From: Thamnaconus septentrionalis
Taxonomy: Eukaryota > Chordata > Actinopteri > Tetraodontiformes > Monacanthidae
Assembly (NCBI GenBank): GCA_009823395.1
Contig: CM020517.1
Span: 13,067,001-13,131,000, forward strand
DNA length: 64,000 nucleotides
Direction of reading: 5' to 3'
The stretch's first letter is position 1, and each line of letters opens with the position of its first letter. A model generated the notes under the pieces. That model had not been told where the DNA came from, did not search any database, and was given only the letters and a program-made list of their open reading frames with translations. The translations under genes and the position numbers were made by a program. Shown here one piece after another: positions 25,091 through 36,700 of the stretch.

Positions 25091-25918
25091 TTCAGCGGAG
25101 GGCCCGGCTCAGTTGTCGGCTTCCTTGTTTTATTTTCCGCGCAGTCCCTCGGAAGCTTCCACCAACCCTACCCCTCCCCCCCATGAAATATGATCCGCCT
25201 CCGGGTGACTCGAGCTGCACGTTTTAATGAAGATGGCAGCGTGCATAAAAACAAAAAAATGGACTCATCCATATGTAAATAAAAATGGAAGCGCGTATGA
25301 TCGGCGCCGTCATTGCAGAAAATTGCGCTGCGCTCGCGCTGGAACGATATCAATTTATTTCCATTTGTCGGCCCTGAGCTTCAGCTTCTCCGCAGACATA
25401 TGGATCTGAGGGACGCCTTCTGTGATGCCTTCAGTCTGGGGAGGAGGGGAGCGGGGCGGGAGGGCCACAGATCTAACAAAGCAAGAGGAGCAGAAACATG
25501 TCACCATTTGTCACGTGCCACCGGGGCACAAGCCGAGCAGCAGGCGCACCCTGGGGTGCGTTTTTGGGCCAGGAGCGAGTGCACTTGCAGCTGCCAGTCT
25601 TTCAGCCAGGTTTCCCCTCTTGTCCCGCGCTGCCTCTCTGGGACCAGCCGTCCCAGTGTCCCCAGCCAGTTGTCTGGGACAATCTGACCTGTGAGTCACC
25701 CATCTGGATGGTGGCCCTGCGCTGAGTTGAGGCTCCCATCACCCCGAGGAAGGGGGTCTGGTGTTTGGTGAGCCCATCTGGGAATCCAGGTCCCCAACTG
25801 GGGGAGTCTGGAAAGACGGCCGTTCCAATCTGCACCTCGCTGGGATCTTCATCCCGTCGGTATGTGAGGAGCGAGAGTGAGAGCGGGATCCGTGCAGGGG
25901 GGGGGATTTCACCTGCCA

Positions 25919-26555
25919 CCACAGGTGGCAGAAGTAATCACCTTGTGTACTTAAGTAAAACTATAGACAATTGTAAAAAAAAATAAAAAAAAATACTCGG
26001 GTAAAAGTAAAAGTACTGATTCAACTCCTTAATTCACGTAAAAGTAAAAAAAAGTAAACGCCCTGATATGTACTTAAGTAAAAAGTAAACATGATTCATT
26101 TTTTTGTCGTGAAACAATGCATTCATTGATAATTTTGCAAAAATTAAAAGGTTGTAACAGAATAATCTGGACCAGAGGTCACTTAGATTAGTAATAGTTC
26201 AGACTAGTGAGCCGTTATTGGATGTTGAGACTTTTATTAACCAACAATAACCAATGTTATTTTCTACCTTTCTTTCCTCTGAACTAAAAAGGCACTGAAC
26301 AGTGACCCTAAAGTCAAAGCACTCTGAAATAATTTCCCTTAAAAATCTGAACCCCTTTTATATTGAACTACTCAATAGCATTGTTCAAATAGCCCCACTT
26401 CAAGCAACAACAACTAGAATAATAAATGAAAAACTTTAAACCGAATTTTAAACACCTTTAAAAGACAAAAGTAACCAGCATGTTTTTCCAACGTAAAAAG
26501 TAGAAAGTACAACGTATTTGTACAAAGTATTTGTACTTCGTAACTTCCCACCTCT
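25919..26555. mobile_element. hAT-type non-autonomous element with target-site duplication
   Basis: Flanked by identical ACCTGCCA copies (25911-25918 and 26556-26563), the 8-bp duplication expected of hAT insertion. The right end, read inward, is AGAGGTGGGAAGTTACGAAG, and the left end is a degraded counterpart (ACAGGTGGCAGAAGTAATCA). The interior is rich in TACTTAAGTAAAAGTA, typical of the abundant fish element of this type. No transposase. Confidence 0.75.
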
Positions 26556-27530
26556 ACCTGCCACCCCGGGTAAAGTCCCGTCAGAAAGGCTGTGGCTGCG
26601 TTAAGCAAAGCGTATGGCATAGATACATATGTTACGTCTCGGTGACAGTGCTTATCATGCAGCTCAAGGGCTCCCATCCTTTACCCAATGGTTATATCAC
26701 ACACTGCATAGGATCCATGTCCGATGCATATCTTGCCTGACAGCACGCTTCAGAGCCCGGAGCATGACAGACATTTAAAAGTGAACGGGGCACTGGGCCG
26801 ACTTAGCCGAGGAACGCGTGGAAAGAAGAAACTTTTTTTCCCCCGCGTTACTTCAGAGAAGAAGTGCTGTTTCCGGTTCACCAGGTGGAAACAATCACGG
26901 TCAACCTGCTTTGTTTCCCAGTTTAAGTGGGTTTTATTCTGAAATTGTCGTCGTTTTTCATAAAATCTGTATTTTACGTATCTGGATGAAACTGCTGTAC
27001 TTTGTAACTCGAGTGGCCCAGTTTCTAGTACATAGTTTAAACCTTTATATTGATCGACTCCAAATGATTAATTATTAAAAATTGTGTATTTGTCTTAGTA
27101 AGGAGTAGGACAGCTGCCCTAATAGTATATTGCGATTACTGAGATTGTATTATTTAAAAAGTAAGAAAGATAAAAGAAAGAAAGAAAGTAAAACTATATT
27201 TGTTCTTTTCTTCTTTGACCATCAGCAATAGTTTTTTTTTTATTTTTTTTTAAACAACAACAACCTTGCATATACACAACAGCAGAATCAAAATGTTTCG
27301 ACTTTTTTTTTTTTTGTTTTTTTTCTACCACGACACCCTAAGATTTCCCGTGGCCGCCTTCTTTTTTCTGCCACCCGCACTGATTGGAGGCTGCTGGGGA
27401 GCAGAAGCACTTCAGCGAGCGGCGCCATGCTCGGCGACATATGGAGCCATTTCCTCGTCTTTCTGCAGGACCTTTCAGACATGTCAGTTGGGCCGTAATC
27501 ACACGTTTTTCTGCATGAGGGGACAACCAG

Positions 27531-27556
27531 TGTGTGTGTGTGTGTGTGTGTGTGTT
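27531..27556. repeat. (GT)n microsatellite
   Basis: About 13 GT units. Confidence 0.92.
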
Positions 27557-27776
27557 TGCCAGCCAAGCTGGCTCCCGTGCCCCCGCGACGCTCCCTGCTG
27601 CCAACCGACTCAATCAATAGCGGCCGCGCACCCCTGTGTGCCCAACATGCACTCTGACAGAAGGAGGAGAGTTCACCTCCGGCCATTTTACGAGCTCATT
27701 GACTTCATTGTTTAGACTTATTTCCTCACCGGCGCAACGATTTTTAATCAAGGTGGAGTAGGAACTAGTGCATGAG

Positions 27777-27806
27777 GGCTGGCTGGCTGGCTGGCTGGCT
27801 GGCTGG
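27777..27806. repeat. (GGCT)n microsatellite
   Basis: Seven GGCT units. Confidence 0.92.
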
Positions 27807-28769
27807 GTACATGTCAGCGGTTGAGCCATCCGGCAATTCGGGGACAAAATGGGCATTTTTCAAGGTCTTCACCCCACCCTCCCCTCTCGTGCGCAGCCAT
27901 CTCCGAGTCCCCAGCCACCCTTGAGAAGGAAGCAGAGCCTTCCATGTGCATAAAGTTGAAATAAACTGCGCTCTGTATTTTCATTGGGGGAAAGTGAACC
28001 CAATTTACACGCTGCTCCAGTGGAGATGAGCACTCTAGCGCACCCCGGCTGGTAATCTCGCCCAGATTTCCCCCCTTTGTGTCCCGCATTATTGTTGAAA
28101 TAAATAACCTTTCACTGCAATCAGTGCGGGGATCTTCACTTAAATTATCGCCCCGCAGATAGCTCACTCATGATCTGCTTCTATATCCATTAACTATCCG
28201 GGAAAGTGATTTATTGGTGAAGGGTAAGGGAGGGGGCGAAAAAAAAAGGAATGAGATTGGAAGGCACGGTTGCCAGTTTGGTTAGACAATAGTGCCCTCT
28301 ACTGTTTACCGACATGACTGAGAGGGTGACACACCTGAGATACTGAGGCGCTGAAGAAGTTTTGCCAGAGGGATGCTTGGGTGTGAGACGGCTTGGTGCA
28401 TCCTTGAGTTATGACCATACTGAAGTGCAGTGAAATCAATTGAATAAAAGGAGAAATAATAAGCAAAACCAAATTCAAAATGAACAAAAGAGCAGCTGAA
28501 AAATCCACGTTGTCACGTAGCTTTCACCCTAAGTGATGGATTCTTGGTAGATTTGACAAGACTAGCAACTGGGCACGTGCCCTCCATCAATGCCACCTCG
28601 TGCCAGGGTCCCCCCACCTCCACCACCACCACCATCCCTCTTCCTTCCATCCCCTCCTCCGCAGTCCCTGCGTCCCCGCACTCCTGTGATGTGTCGTTAC
28701 ACGCTCGGCTGGCTCCTCTTCCATGACAGACTGTTACTTCCTGGAGCGGAAACGCATTTGATTGTTAAC

Positions 28770-28960
28770 ATCTGGGCCATTACAATTGCAAACTAGGGCT
28801 CTGTACATCAATCAGGAAGTGATTTCAAAACAAAGAGACCATCCTCCAATCAATCTATTGGGAAGCGGGGGCATTACATGCTCCTGTAATCCCGGCTAAT
28901 TAGCAGGATAATGGGAATGAGATTTATGAATCTGTTGAGGGGAGTGGAGGTGCGAGGGCA
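28770..28960. promoter_or_regulatory. Candidate conserved non-coding element 12
   Basis: CATTACAATTGCAAAC, CATCAATCAGG, TCCAATCAATCTATTGG, CGGCTAATTAGCAGG and GATAATGGGAATGAG over 190 bp with no repeat. Confidence 0.35.
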
Positions 28961-29285
28961 CACTCAAATTAGCGGGGATGCACGACAGCCAGGGCTGCAA
29001 TAAGGAGGATGTGCTGTTGTTGTTGTTGTTGTTGTTATTTTTTTTTATCAACTTCTTGCTGCTTGAGCACATTTGGCTGGGTGTCACGGTGAGGGGAGCG
29101 TCGCAGGCTCCTGGATATCCACCTCACGGCGCTCACACTTCATGTTAGCACGCACCTGTTGTGTTGTTGGCGTTTATTTTGAAGGGAAGACGAGATAAGT
29201 AAAGAAAACTCTCTTTCCAAGTCGCCAAACATTTGATAGACCCACTGATGTCAGTTAGTCATGATGTTCACGAGAGGGCCACCAC

Positions 29286-29311
29286 AGCTCTTTGTGATGT
29301 CACAAAGAGCT
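29286..29311. repeat. Perfect 12-bp palindrome (MITE-like)
   Basis: AGCTCTTTGTGA, TG, then its reverse complement. The same core in the opposite orientation occurs at 34924-34941. Confidence 0.75.
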
Positions 29312-29969
29312 CAAAAAGGCAGAGCAAGAGAGCAGTGGAATGGTTCTTTGGCAGTTTGTAGATACATATTGTTGGAGAACTCCAGTATTTGTTTTCAGAT
29401 CATACGACCTGAAACAAATATATGTAATAGAGAAAAATATTTTATCTGAGATTATCAGGATTTTCTTTTTTTTTACTGTTGTAGTCAGATTGAAGATAAA
29501 CAGCCCACTTGCCATGCCCCAAAGTGAAAACCAACAGATGCAACACAGGAACAGGAAAGCTCACCACAAATAAAGTTGAAAATGCTGTAAAAATGGAAAT
29601 TCAAATTTGCTGATGCCCTCCAACTTCATTTTTATTGCACCCACTTATTAAATAAGCTCTAAGCCCGATCTGATCTCTCTGTATTAAAAAACAATACACT
29701 CACACCTGAACACCTGCTTGTCTGCAGGTTTATAATCAACAACAAAACCCCTCGTGTTTCCTGTACAAGTCATTCAAAAAGGCTAAAAATACACATTAAA
29801 TAGACTACAGGGAGAAAGCTAAACCTCCCAAAAGATTCAACTCCTTTCACCTGACCGCCTTTTGAGGTTGTCTTGCCATTTTTCAAACCTTCCAAACCAG
29901 AATTATTTGTGCACTGAGTGAATAGCTGGCAGTGCAGAGGGCTGTGGCTGTGCAGGCTGCGTCTCGGCG

Positions 29970-30004
29970 GAGGAGGAGGAGGAGGAGGAGGAGGAGGAGG
30001 AGGT
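29970..30004. repeat. (GGA)n microsatellite
   Basis: About 11 GGA triplets, purine-only strand. Confidence 0.93.
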
Positions 30005-30084
30005 GGCTGCCTCGGTGCCACCCTGGAGGAGCCCCTTCCTCCCCAGCGGCCCTGGGCCTGACCTTGCCCGCCGGTGGGGGACAT

Positions 30085-30300
30085 CTCCCATTAAAGCGGC
30101 GCATTGTGATAAGGCCATTTCTTTTCCTTCAGCATCCCTTTAATGTCATCCCTGAAATATGAAGTCATTAGGCGATATTAAAACAGTGCTGACAAACTAA
30201 TTAACAGAAGACATTATACGGGATGGGCTCGATTAATCCGCTTTAATTGCTCTTTTAAATGGGGGCTCCAATTAAAATTAATAAAGATTTACTGGTGATC
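30085..30300. promoter_or_regulatory. Candidate conserved non-coding element 13
   Basis: GGGACATCTCCCATTAAAGC, CATTGTGATAAGG, GAAGTCATTAGGCG, ACTAATTAACAG, CGATTAATCCGC, TTTAATTGC and CCAATTAAAATTAATAAAG make a dense homeodomain-site cluster. Confidence 0.4.
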
Positions 30301-30901
30301 ACACCAAACTACACCAAGAAGTGGCTGGCTGAAGGGCAGCCTAAAGTCAGCGGCCTGCCTTCTCAAGTTGCACTCCCTCTCCGCTCCCGGCGCCCTCCCA
30401 ACGCGAGCCCGCCGAGGAGCCCCTATCTCGGCGCAGGAGATTAAACACAGGGGGCGCCCCGGTGCCCCCCGCGTCCCTCAGGATCCAACATCCCCGGGCA
30501 GAACACAATGGAGTCTCCGGCTTGGGGACGTTTGATCTTGCCGTTGTCTTTTTCGGGACGTGCTGGGCTCATTTTGAGACACACACTGGCTGCATGTGTG
30601 TGTGTGTGTTTTTTTTGTTGTTGTTGTTGTTTTTTTGTGAGCAGCAGATACGGAAAATGAGACGCTGACGGAGAAGGATCTCGCTTTGCTGTCGGTTCTT
30701 GCTCACAGAACGGCGACAAGTGCGCCACGCAGTGGAGAGATGCGTGCACAGCAAGATCTAGTGTCCCGTTTTATATTTTAAAAGGGAGCGACTGTTGAAA
30801 GGAAAAATGAATAAGATCAAGTGAATAAGAACACGTTTAACATAGTGGATGTAAGAAACAACAACGAAGTCTGGCAGGTGTCAAAGGACTGAATCTGAGC
30901 T

Positions 30902-30902
<1 letters not shown>

Positions 30903-30964
<62 letters not shown>
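30903..30964. repeat. Long (TG)n microsatellite
   Basis: About 31 uninterrupted TG units. Confidence 0.96.
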
Positions 30965-30966
<2 letters not shown>

Positions 30967-33243
30967 ACTGCAGAGATTCACTAGATGATGCTGTTACTCT
31001 TCTCAGACTGCTGCACCTCTCCAACGTCTGATCGACTGTTTTTTTTCCTCCCTCTGAATCCTCCTCATTTGGTTACTTGGACCACGAAAGCAAGAAACCT
31101 CCAGCTTGAATCAAATCTGCGGCCTTTATGCAAATGCACAATGCAGGAGGTTAAACACAAAACACAAATCATCTGTTTAAGCACAGTGCCTTTCTTTTAA
31201 TTCGATCACGTCCTTTTGCCTTTTGCTTTCCATTTCATCTTCATTACAAAGCGCGGTTTGTTTTATCTCTAATACAGAATGTAATTTCATCTCGCACCGT
31301 TTAAGTTGAGGCCTTGTCAGCCGGAGGCAGTTTAACAACTGAAGGTATTTTCTTTGTTTTCTTTCATTATATCAGAGGTGACCAAGTCTTGTTCAGAAAA
31401 TGTTACACAACAAATTAATTGGAGCAAAGCACTTTGGTTAAACCAGAGGCATTTTAATTGAGTTGAGGATGTAAATCAATTTACTGAAGAAGAAGACAGA
31501 TCTAATTGAAAAGAAATGTCTATTAAAAGATTAGTGAGGTTTATTGTCTCCAGTCTTTGTCATCAACCAATCCAACTAATGTTTTAATTTCCTTAATGTT
31601 ATCATTTCTGATGTAATTGGTGCTTGGGCGCCTAACAGGTTTTCCAATTAAATGTTTTGGTTTGGGGCACTGACGGCTTAACCTCACATCCTCACATGGC
31701 AACTAGAACCAAATGTTCACTTTTGTGCGTTCCTGCGTCGTAGACGTATTCTTATAATGAAGGCAATGTCTTTTTTCAAAGGTATAATTGCATTTATGTG
31801 CGAGACTTGGTGCCGTGAATCACAAAATAACAATCGTTGGAATTCCTTCTGTGAATTTCCGCATGTAGGTGAAGTCCGACGTGTTGAACGCACGCATTTA
31901 TGTATGTGTTTTGTTTTCTGTGACCGTGTGGCGTGTCTGCCAGCGTGCGTGTGTTTGTGTGCCTGCATGCGTGAGCTTTGAACGGATGCCTGGAAGAAAG
32001 CGTCAACGGGTTTGTGGAATTTTGCTTTCGTGGCACAAATGCGATATGAGGTCACCTCGGGCGTTAGTCATTATGAGGGAATGCATTGTGGCCGTTTTTA
32101 AGACAGCGGCAGTTGACGGCATCCACAGTGGCCGCGCGCTGAATGCAGGCCTTAGAAAGTTGACTTGAATTGGCCTCAGCGAACAATGTGAACAGTGCAG
32201 GTCGGCGAACATTCAACAGCTGGCTGCTGGGGGAGGATTAGAGGCACCTTAGGGGCCTGCTGCTGGTCCACTGTGTTTTTTCCGGGTGTCAAACACAAAC
32301 AAAGATTTTTCAGCTCAAGCTCTTTTTCTTTAATTATTTGAACGTATCAAACCACAAAGAAAATCAAAACACACTGATTCAAATTATAATTTAGTTAATC
32401 TTTAATTTCAATAGTCATCCCGCACAATATCTGTGACTGAAATGTCTGAAAATGATTGTACATCACCTTTATACATGATAATAAACCCAGTGACGCCCGC
32501 TTGTATTATTTTTACATGCACATCCTTTCGAGCTAATAGCCGTGAACGTAATTACGGAACAATATATGACTCACAACAGCGGCATTGACAAGATACACAT
32601 AAAGGAAGAAAGTAATACTGACAGTGATTGGCAAAAAAAACAAAAACAACTCTTGCAGTCAAACATTATCAGGCTGCACTACAGTTCAATAATATGCAAA
32701 GCAAGATTACATTTTGTAAACATTTGAAACACAACTACAAACTCTCACTGTGCGGATGCAGATTATAGAAGTAAACACCAATAAAACGGCAGGTGCGCTC
32801 CAAATCGCATACCTCTGTATTAAACACCTAATAGTTTGTACACTAAGTGCGTTCCCTCAAAGAATCATGTGGAAATGCGGTGAGGTCTTTTTTTTTTTTT
32901 TTTTGCATGTTTTTTTTCTTCACTCAACCTAGTTCAGATATTGCGTTGAGTGTGGACACTTCAAACCCTAAACACTAAAATGGCAACTTAGCGAAAGTGG
33001 TGTAATGTTGTTAGCGTGCTAGCTGACATTAGTATCCATTAGTGAGCTGACGTACTCGTAGCCACAGAGGCGCTTTTTATCTTTCCTTCAGGAATTAAAA
33101 TTGTGGTGCATGTTTGCTTTCAGTCAAAATTTCATGGATGTCACCCAACTCAACCAAATGCAGCCAGATAAACCAGCTTGAAGCAAGTCTTTAACGACAT
33201 TAAGGCCTGGATGACCAGCAACTTCCTGTTAGAGGAAACAGAG

Positions 33244-33249
33244 TTTATT
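33244..33249 (-). terminator. Candidate prox2 polyadenylation signal
   Basis: A minus-strand AATAAA lies about 320 bp after the prox2 stop codon. It is the first canonical hexamer I found downstream. A longer 3' UTR ending further left cannot be excluded. Confidence 0.4.
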
Positions 33250-33565
33250 ATAAAAGAAGTGGAAATTTTTCTGACAATAGTAGGTTGTCAAAATTAGTTG
33301 GTATACTGCACTGAAGTGTACCTAAAAATAGAAGTAGGCGATTTGGGTCACAGCAGCAAGAAACACAACAGTCTAATTTTTCCTCAGCTTGTCACCAAAA
33401 GTCGTTGCCAAAAGTAGAAGGAACAGTACTTTGGACTTGAAATGTATGCGTGTAGTTACAGATCAACAAAAAAAAGATCAATTATTCAACATCAACATCT
33501 CACATCACTAAAATGCACTACAAGAGAGGATAAAGTAATACTTTCGGACTCCTTCCGCTTCCAGC

Positions 33566-33733
33566 CTATAAGTAGGAGGACGTCTTGAACTCCTCGGGAA
33601 CGTCGCTGTCCAGTTTACAGATCACCTTGTATATGGCCTTCTTCCAAGACGGGTCTGAATCTTTGCCTAAATATATGGCGTTGAAGAACTCGTGCAGGGT
33701 GATCTCGGCCACCTCCAGGAATCTGTCTGGAAC
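33566..33733 (-). CDS. prox2: prox2 last coding exon (Prospero domain C-terminus and stop)
   Basis: The 55 codons plus TAG begin VPDRFLEVAEITLHEFFNAI and continue with DPSWKKAIYKVICKLDS, the C-terminal Prospero helices that pack on the homeodomain. The acceptor is TGTATTCCAG. The stop at 33566-33568 follows KTSSYL, so this paralogue lacks the longer C-terminal tail I expect for Prox1. Confidence 0.95.
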   Translation of the reverse strand, partial: VPDRFLEVAEITLHEFFNAIYLGKDSDPSWKKAIYKVICKLDSDVPEEFKTSSYL

Positions 33734-36700
33734 CTGGAATACAACAGAAAAGGTATTAATGGTAGAAATGGAATAAGTGCGGCAACAGCGAGAAGGAGAA
33801 CAAGCGCTTCACGTAGCGCACTCCGTCTTCCATCGTCTCAAAGTCAAACGTACGAGATGAAGACCTGTAGCACAATTCTTCAAACAGTCCCACTGATGAA
33901 AGGGAGCCTGTCTCTTTGTTCTCCAAGCACATACAATGCATGCAACACTGCCATCATTAGCGTTCATTTACAAGCCTCTTTGATTAGCAGGTCTTGTTCT
34001 CTTCAGCCCAAACTGGTAGCCACTGGTGAGCTCTCCTCCCAGGGATCCTACTCTGCTCTGTTAGGCTCCATAAATAAAGCGCGAGTCTCTAAACCACCTG
34101 GAAAAATCCTCAGAATCTGAAGATCAAAAATGCTCGAGTGGTTCGATGGGATGATGATGTTGATACGGGGCTTTGATTCGCATTGGCTAGAATAGCGTGG
34201 GTACCCCCGAGTGACGCTACAATAGAGCGGGATGCGTGAAAGGGTCCGAGGGCGCTGCCGGGAGAAACCCCTCCAGCTGCTCCTGTTTCCCATCCACTGA
34301 CCAGTTAGCACAACAGTTGTTGGCATAAGTTAGTTTTCTTTTCCCCTCATCTCCCGACACAAAAGCATCCCTGGGAAAGGAATGTCTTGGTCCCAAGGTA
34401 AAGAAAACGGTCCCGTCCCTTTCCCACCGAACGGCCGTCTCCCCTCGGAATCCACAGCGTCTTTCTCAGCATTCCGCATCAGTAGCAATCTCAGTCTCGC
34501 TCAGGCGTGCCGGTCCTCTAATCCTGAGTTGTTTTAGCAGGATTTCGCGGCTTCCTCTTCCCACAGTTTGATAAAGCATCACTCTGGAGTTTAGATAATG
34601 GCTGCAAAAGGGCTGGCCAGCCACAGGTGCAGTGTGACAAACAGGTCAGCACGCGGACATGTGCGGCCGCGTGACGGGACGATTGCGCTCCCGCGTGTTA
34701 GTAAGCAACCGCTGTGGCAAACGTGCTGACTCAAGCGCTCCAAGGCAAGAAGACTGACAGCTTACCAAGTCTGACGCAGGTTTGTTTTCTGAGTTAAAGG
34801 CCCCGATTTTATCAAAATTCGCATTTCCCTGTTTTTCGAACAACAATGTTTGTGAAAAGACCTTCCTTGACTTGTTTTGCTCCCTCCAGGTTCTACATAT
34901 AAAATTCACAGCTCTGGCAATGTCTTTGTGACATCACAAAGGGCATTGATATCTCAGTATGTTGGTAACGACAGTCGGGTATTCAATCTGCCTTTTGTGA
35001 CCACCTTGTATTTGTCCATATAAGTCCAACAAAGCATCAGGAAGCCTGAACTAAACTTTGTAAGAGGCAGTAAAAAAGAAACTGTCTATAATTGCTTTTT
35101 TTTGTTTTATGGTAAATTAATTGTGCAAGGCTGTAACACTGGAGTTCAGGCTAGAATATGGTGTGCGTTCAGAGATTGTATTCTGCAGACCTTGTTTTTC
35201 ACCAGAGGTTATTTGAATTCCTGGTGCCTTTTTCTATGGTCTCCGACCAGTCTGCCCATTCTGACCTCTGACCCCTGACACCAACAAGGCATTTTCCTCA
35301 ACACAACTGCTGCTCACTAGATAGTTTCTCTTTTTTAGACCATCCTGTGTGTCAGCCCTAGCGATGCTTGGGGTGATGTTGAGAAAATCCTGGTACATCA
35401 GCAGTTTGTCAAACACACAGACCTGCCCGACTCAACGACGACGACATTCAGAGTCTCTTCCATGCTCTTTCTTCCGATTTGTCATGCTGGCTTTCAACCT
35501 CATCGAGTCTTCTTCATGCATTTAGCATTGCTGCCATGTGATTGGCCGATTAGCTTTTGTATTGAGGAGGAGTTGAACATCAAACCTAAAGAAGTGAACT
35601 GACTAGGCTAACCCCTTGGGTTCTAAAAACATGAGACACTTTTGTGTTGATCTGAACAGGTTGTGGTAAAATGCAGAGCGCTTTGACTTTTTGTTTTCTA
35701 ACTGCCAGCCAGAAACCAAGAAAATATCAAACAAGTTATAAAGAATTTAAACGTTAAAAAAAATATATATTTTTATATACATATTACTCTGCAGTGCGAT
35801 TGAAAAAGGGTCACAAGTGAAAATCTCTTCATCAGTGTTTTGAAAACCTCAGCCCCTCCTACACAGTGAAAGCTAATCCCTTTGCTATAAGAAATCGGGT
35901 GGAATGATCTCCGCACAGGCGCCAGTGTCAAAAGAATGAATGACTAATGGGTGACTCTTACGTGGAAGTCGTTGGCTTTGTTGTAGTGCATGTTCAGTGC
36001 CCGGAACAGCTCTGAGTCCCGGCTGACTGTAATGTCGTTCTCATCGTGGGTGCCGTCCACGATGGCCTGCCGGGCGAACTTCTCCATCTGGATGTAGTAG
36101 AACTCCCTGAAGTTGCTGAACCACTTGATCAGCTGGGAGGTGATGCATCGGTTGAACTGGAAATAGAAAGAAGAGTCACACAAAGGCCGGCGCCAACGTG
36201 ATCTCTGAGCCGAACAATGGCGCTCCAGAAGGCCTTTTGAGAACCTTCCTTGTGGTTAAAAACATGAAAGCAGAGATCATCCTTTTCAGGACAAAGGGGA
36301 GCGAGAACACGGGAGGGAGGAAAGTCTGTGATTCTCCGCGCTTCTCAATATTCCATAAACGACTGAAACCTGTGTCCAGTCATCTGTACCTGTAAGGCTG
36401 ACTGCCTGCCTGTGACTCGACGCGACATTTATTGCTCTGATTCTTTCCCACCAATGTGAAAAAACATCTGTCAGGCCTGTGTGTCTCTAATCTCAGTCTT
36501 GACATTAGTCTTGTTATTCTATCTCCTCATCCAGAAAGACGAGGGGGGGAAAGCCTAAGGGCTGGGCAGGCATCAAAGACGCTTCTTCCCTCTGGTGTGG
36601 TGGGGTGAGAACGCGGCAGCATAAGGACAGAAGGAAGCTTCCCTCTCATTGACTCGGCGTGATAGGATGGAATCAGACACTGGGATTAGGCGCTCTTTTG

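Larger units (their letters stand above)
1..33200. other. Gene-free regulatory landscape (no supported CDS)
   Basis: Across 33 kb I found no ORF with a recognisable domain or a convincing multi-exon chain. The longest ORFs (up to about 180 codons) are GC-rich or microsatellite reading-through artefacts. The segment alternates CpG-rich stretches (for example 2.6-3.4, 10.1-11.7, 16.6-17.2 and 18.3-18.6 kb) with AT-rich islands listed separately as candidate conserved elements, plus microsatellites and a few transposon relics. This texture fits a developmental gene's regulatory domain. Whether it serves prox2 or a gene off the left edge is unknown. Confidence 0.6.
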
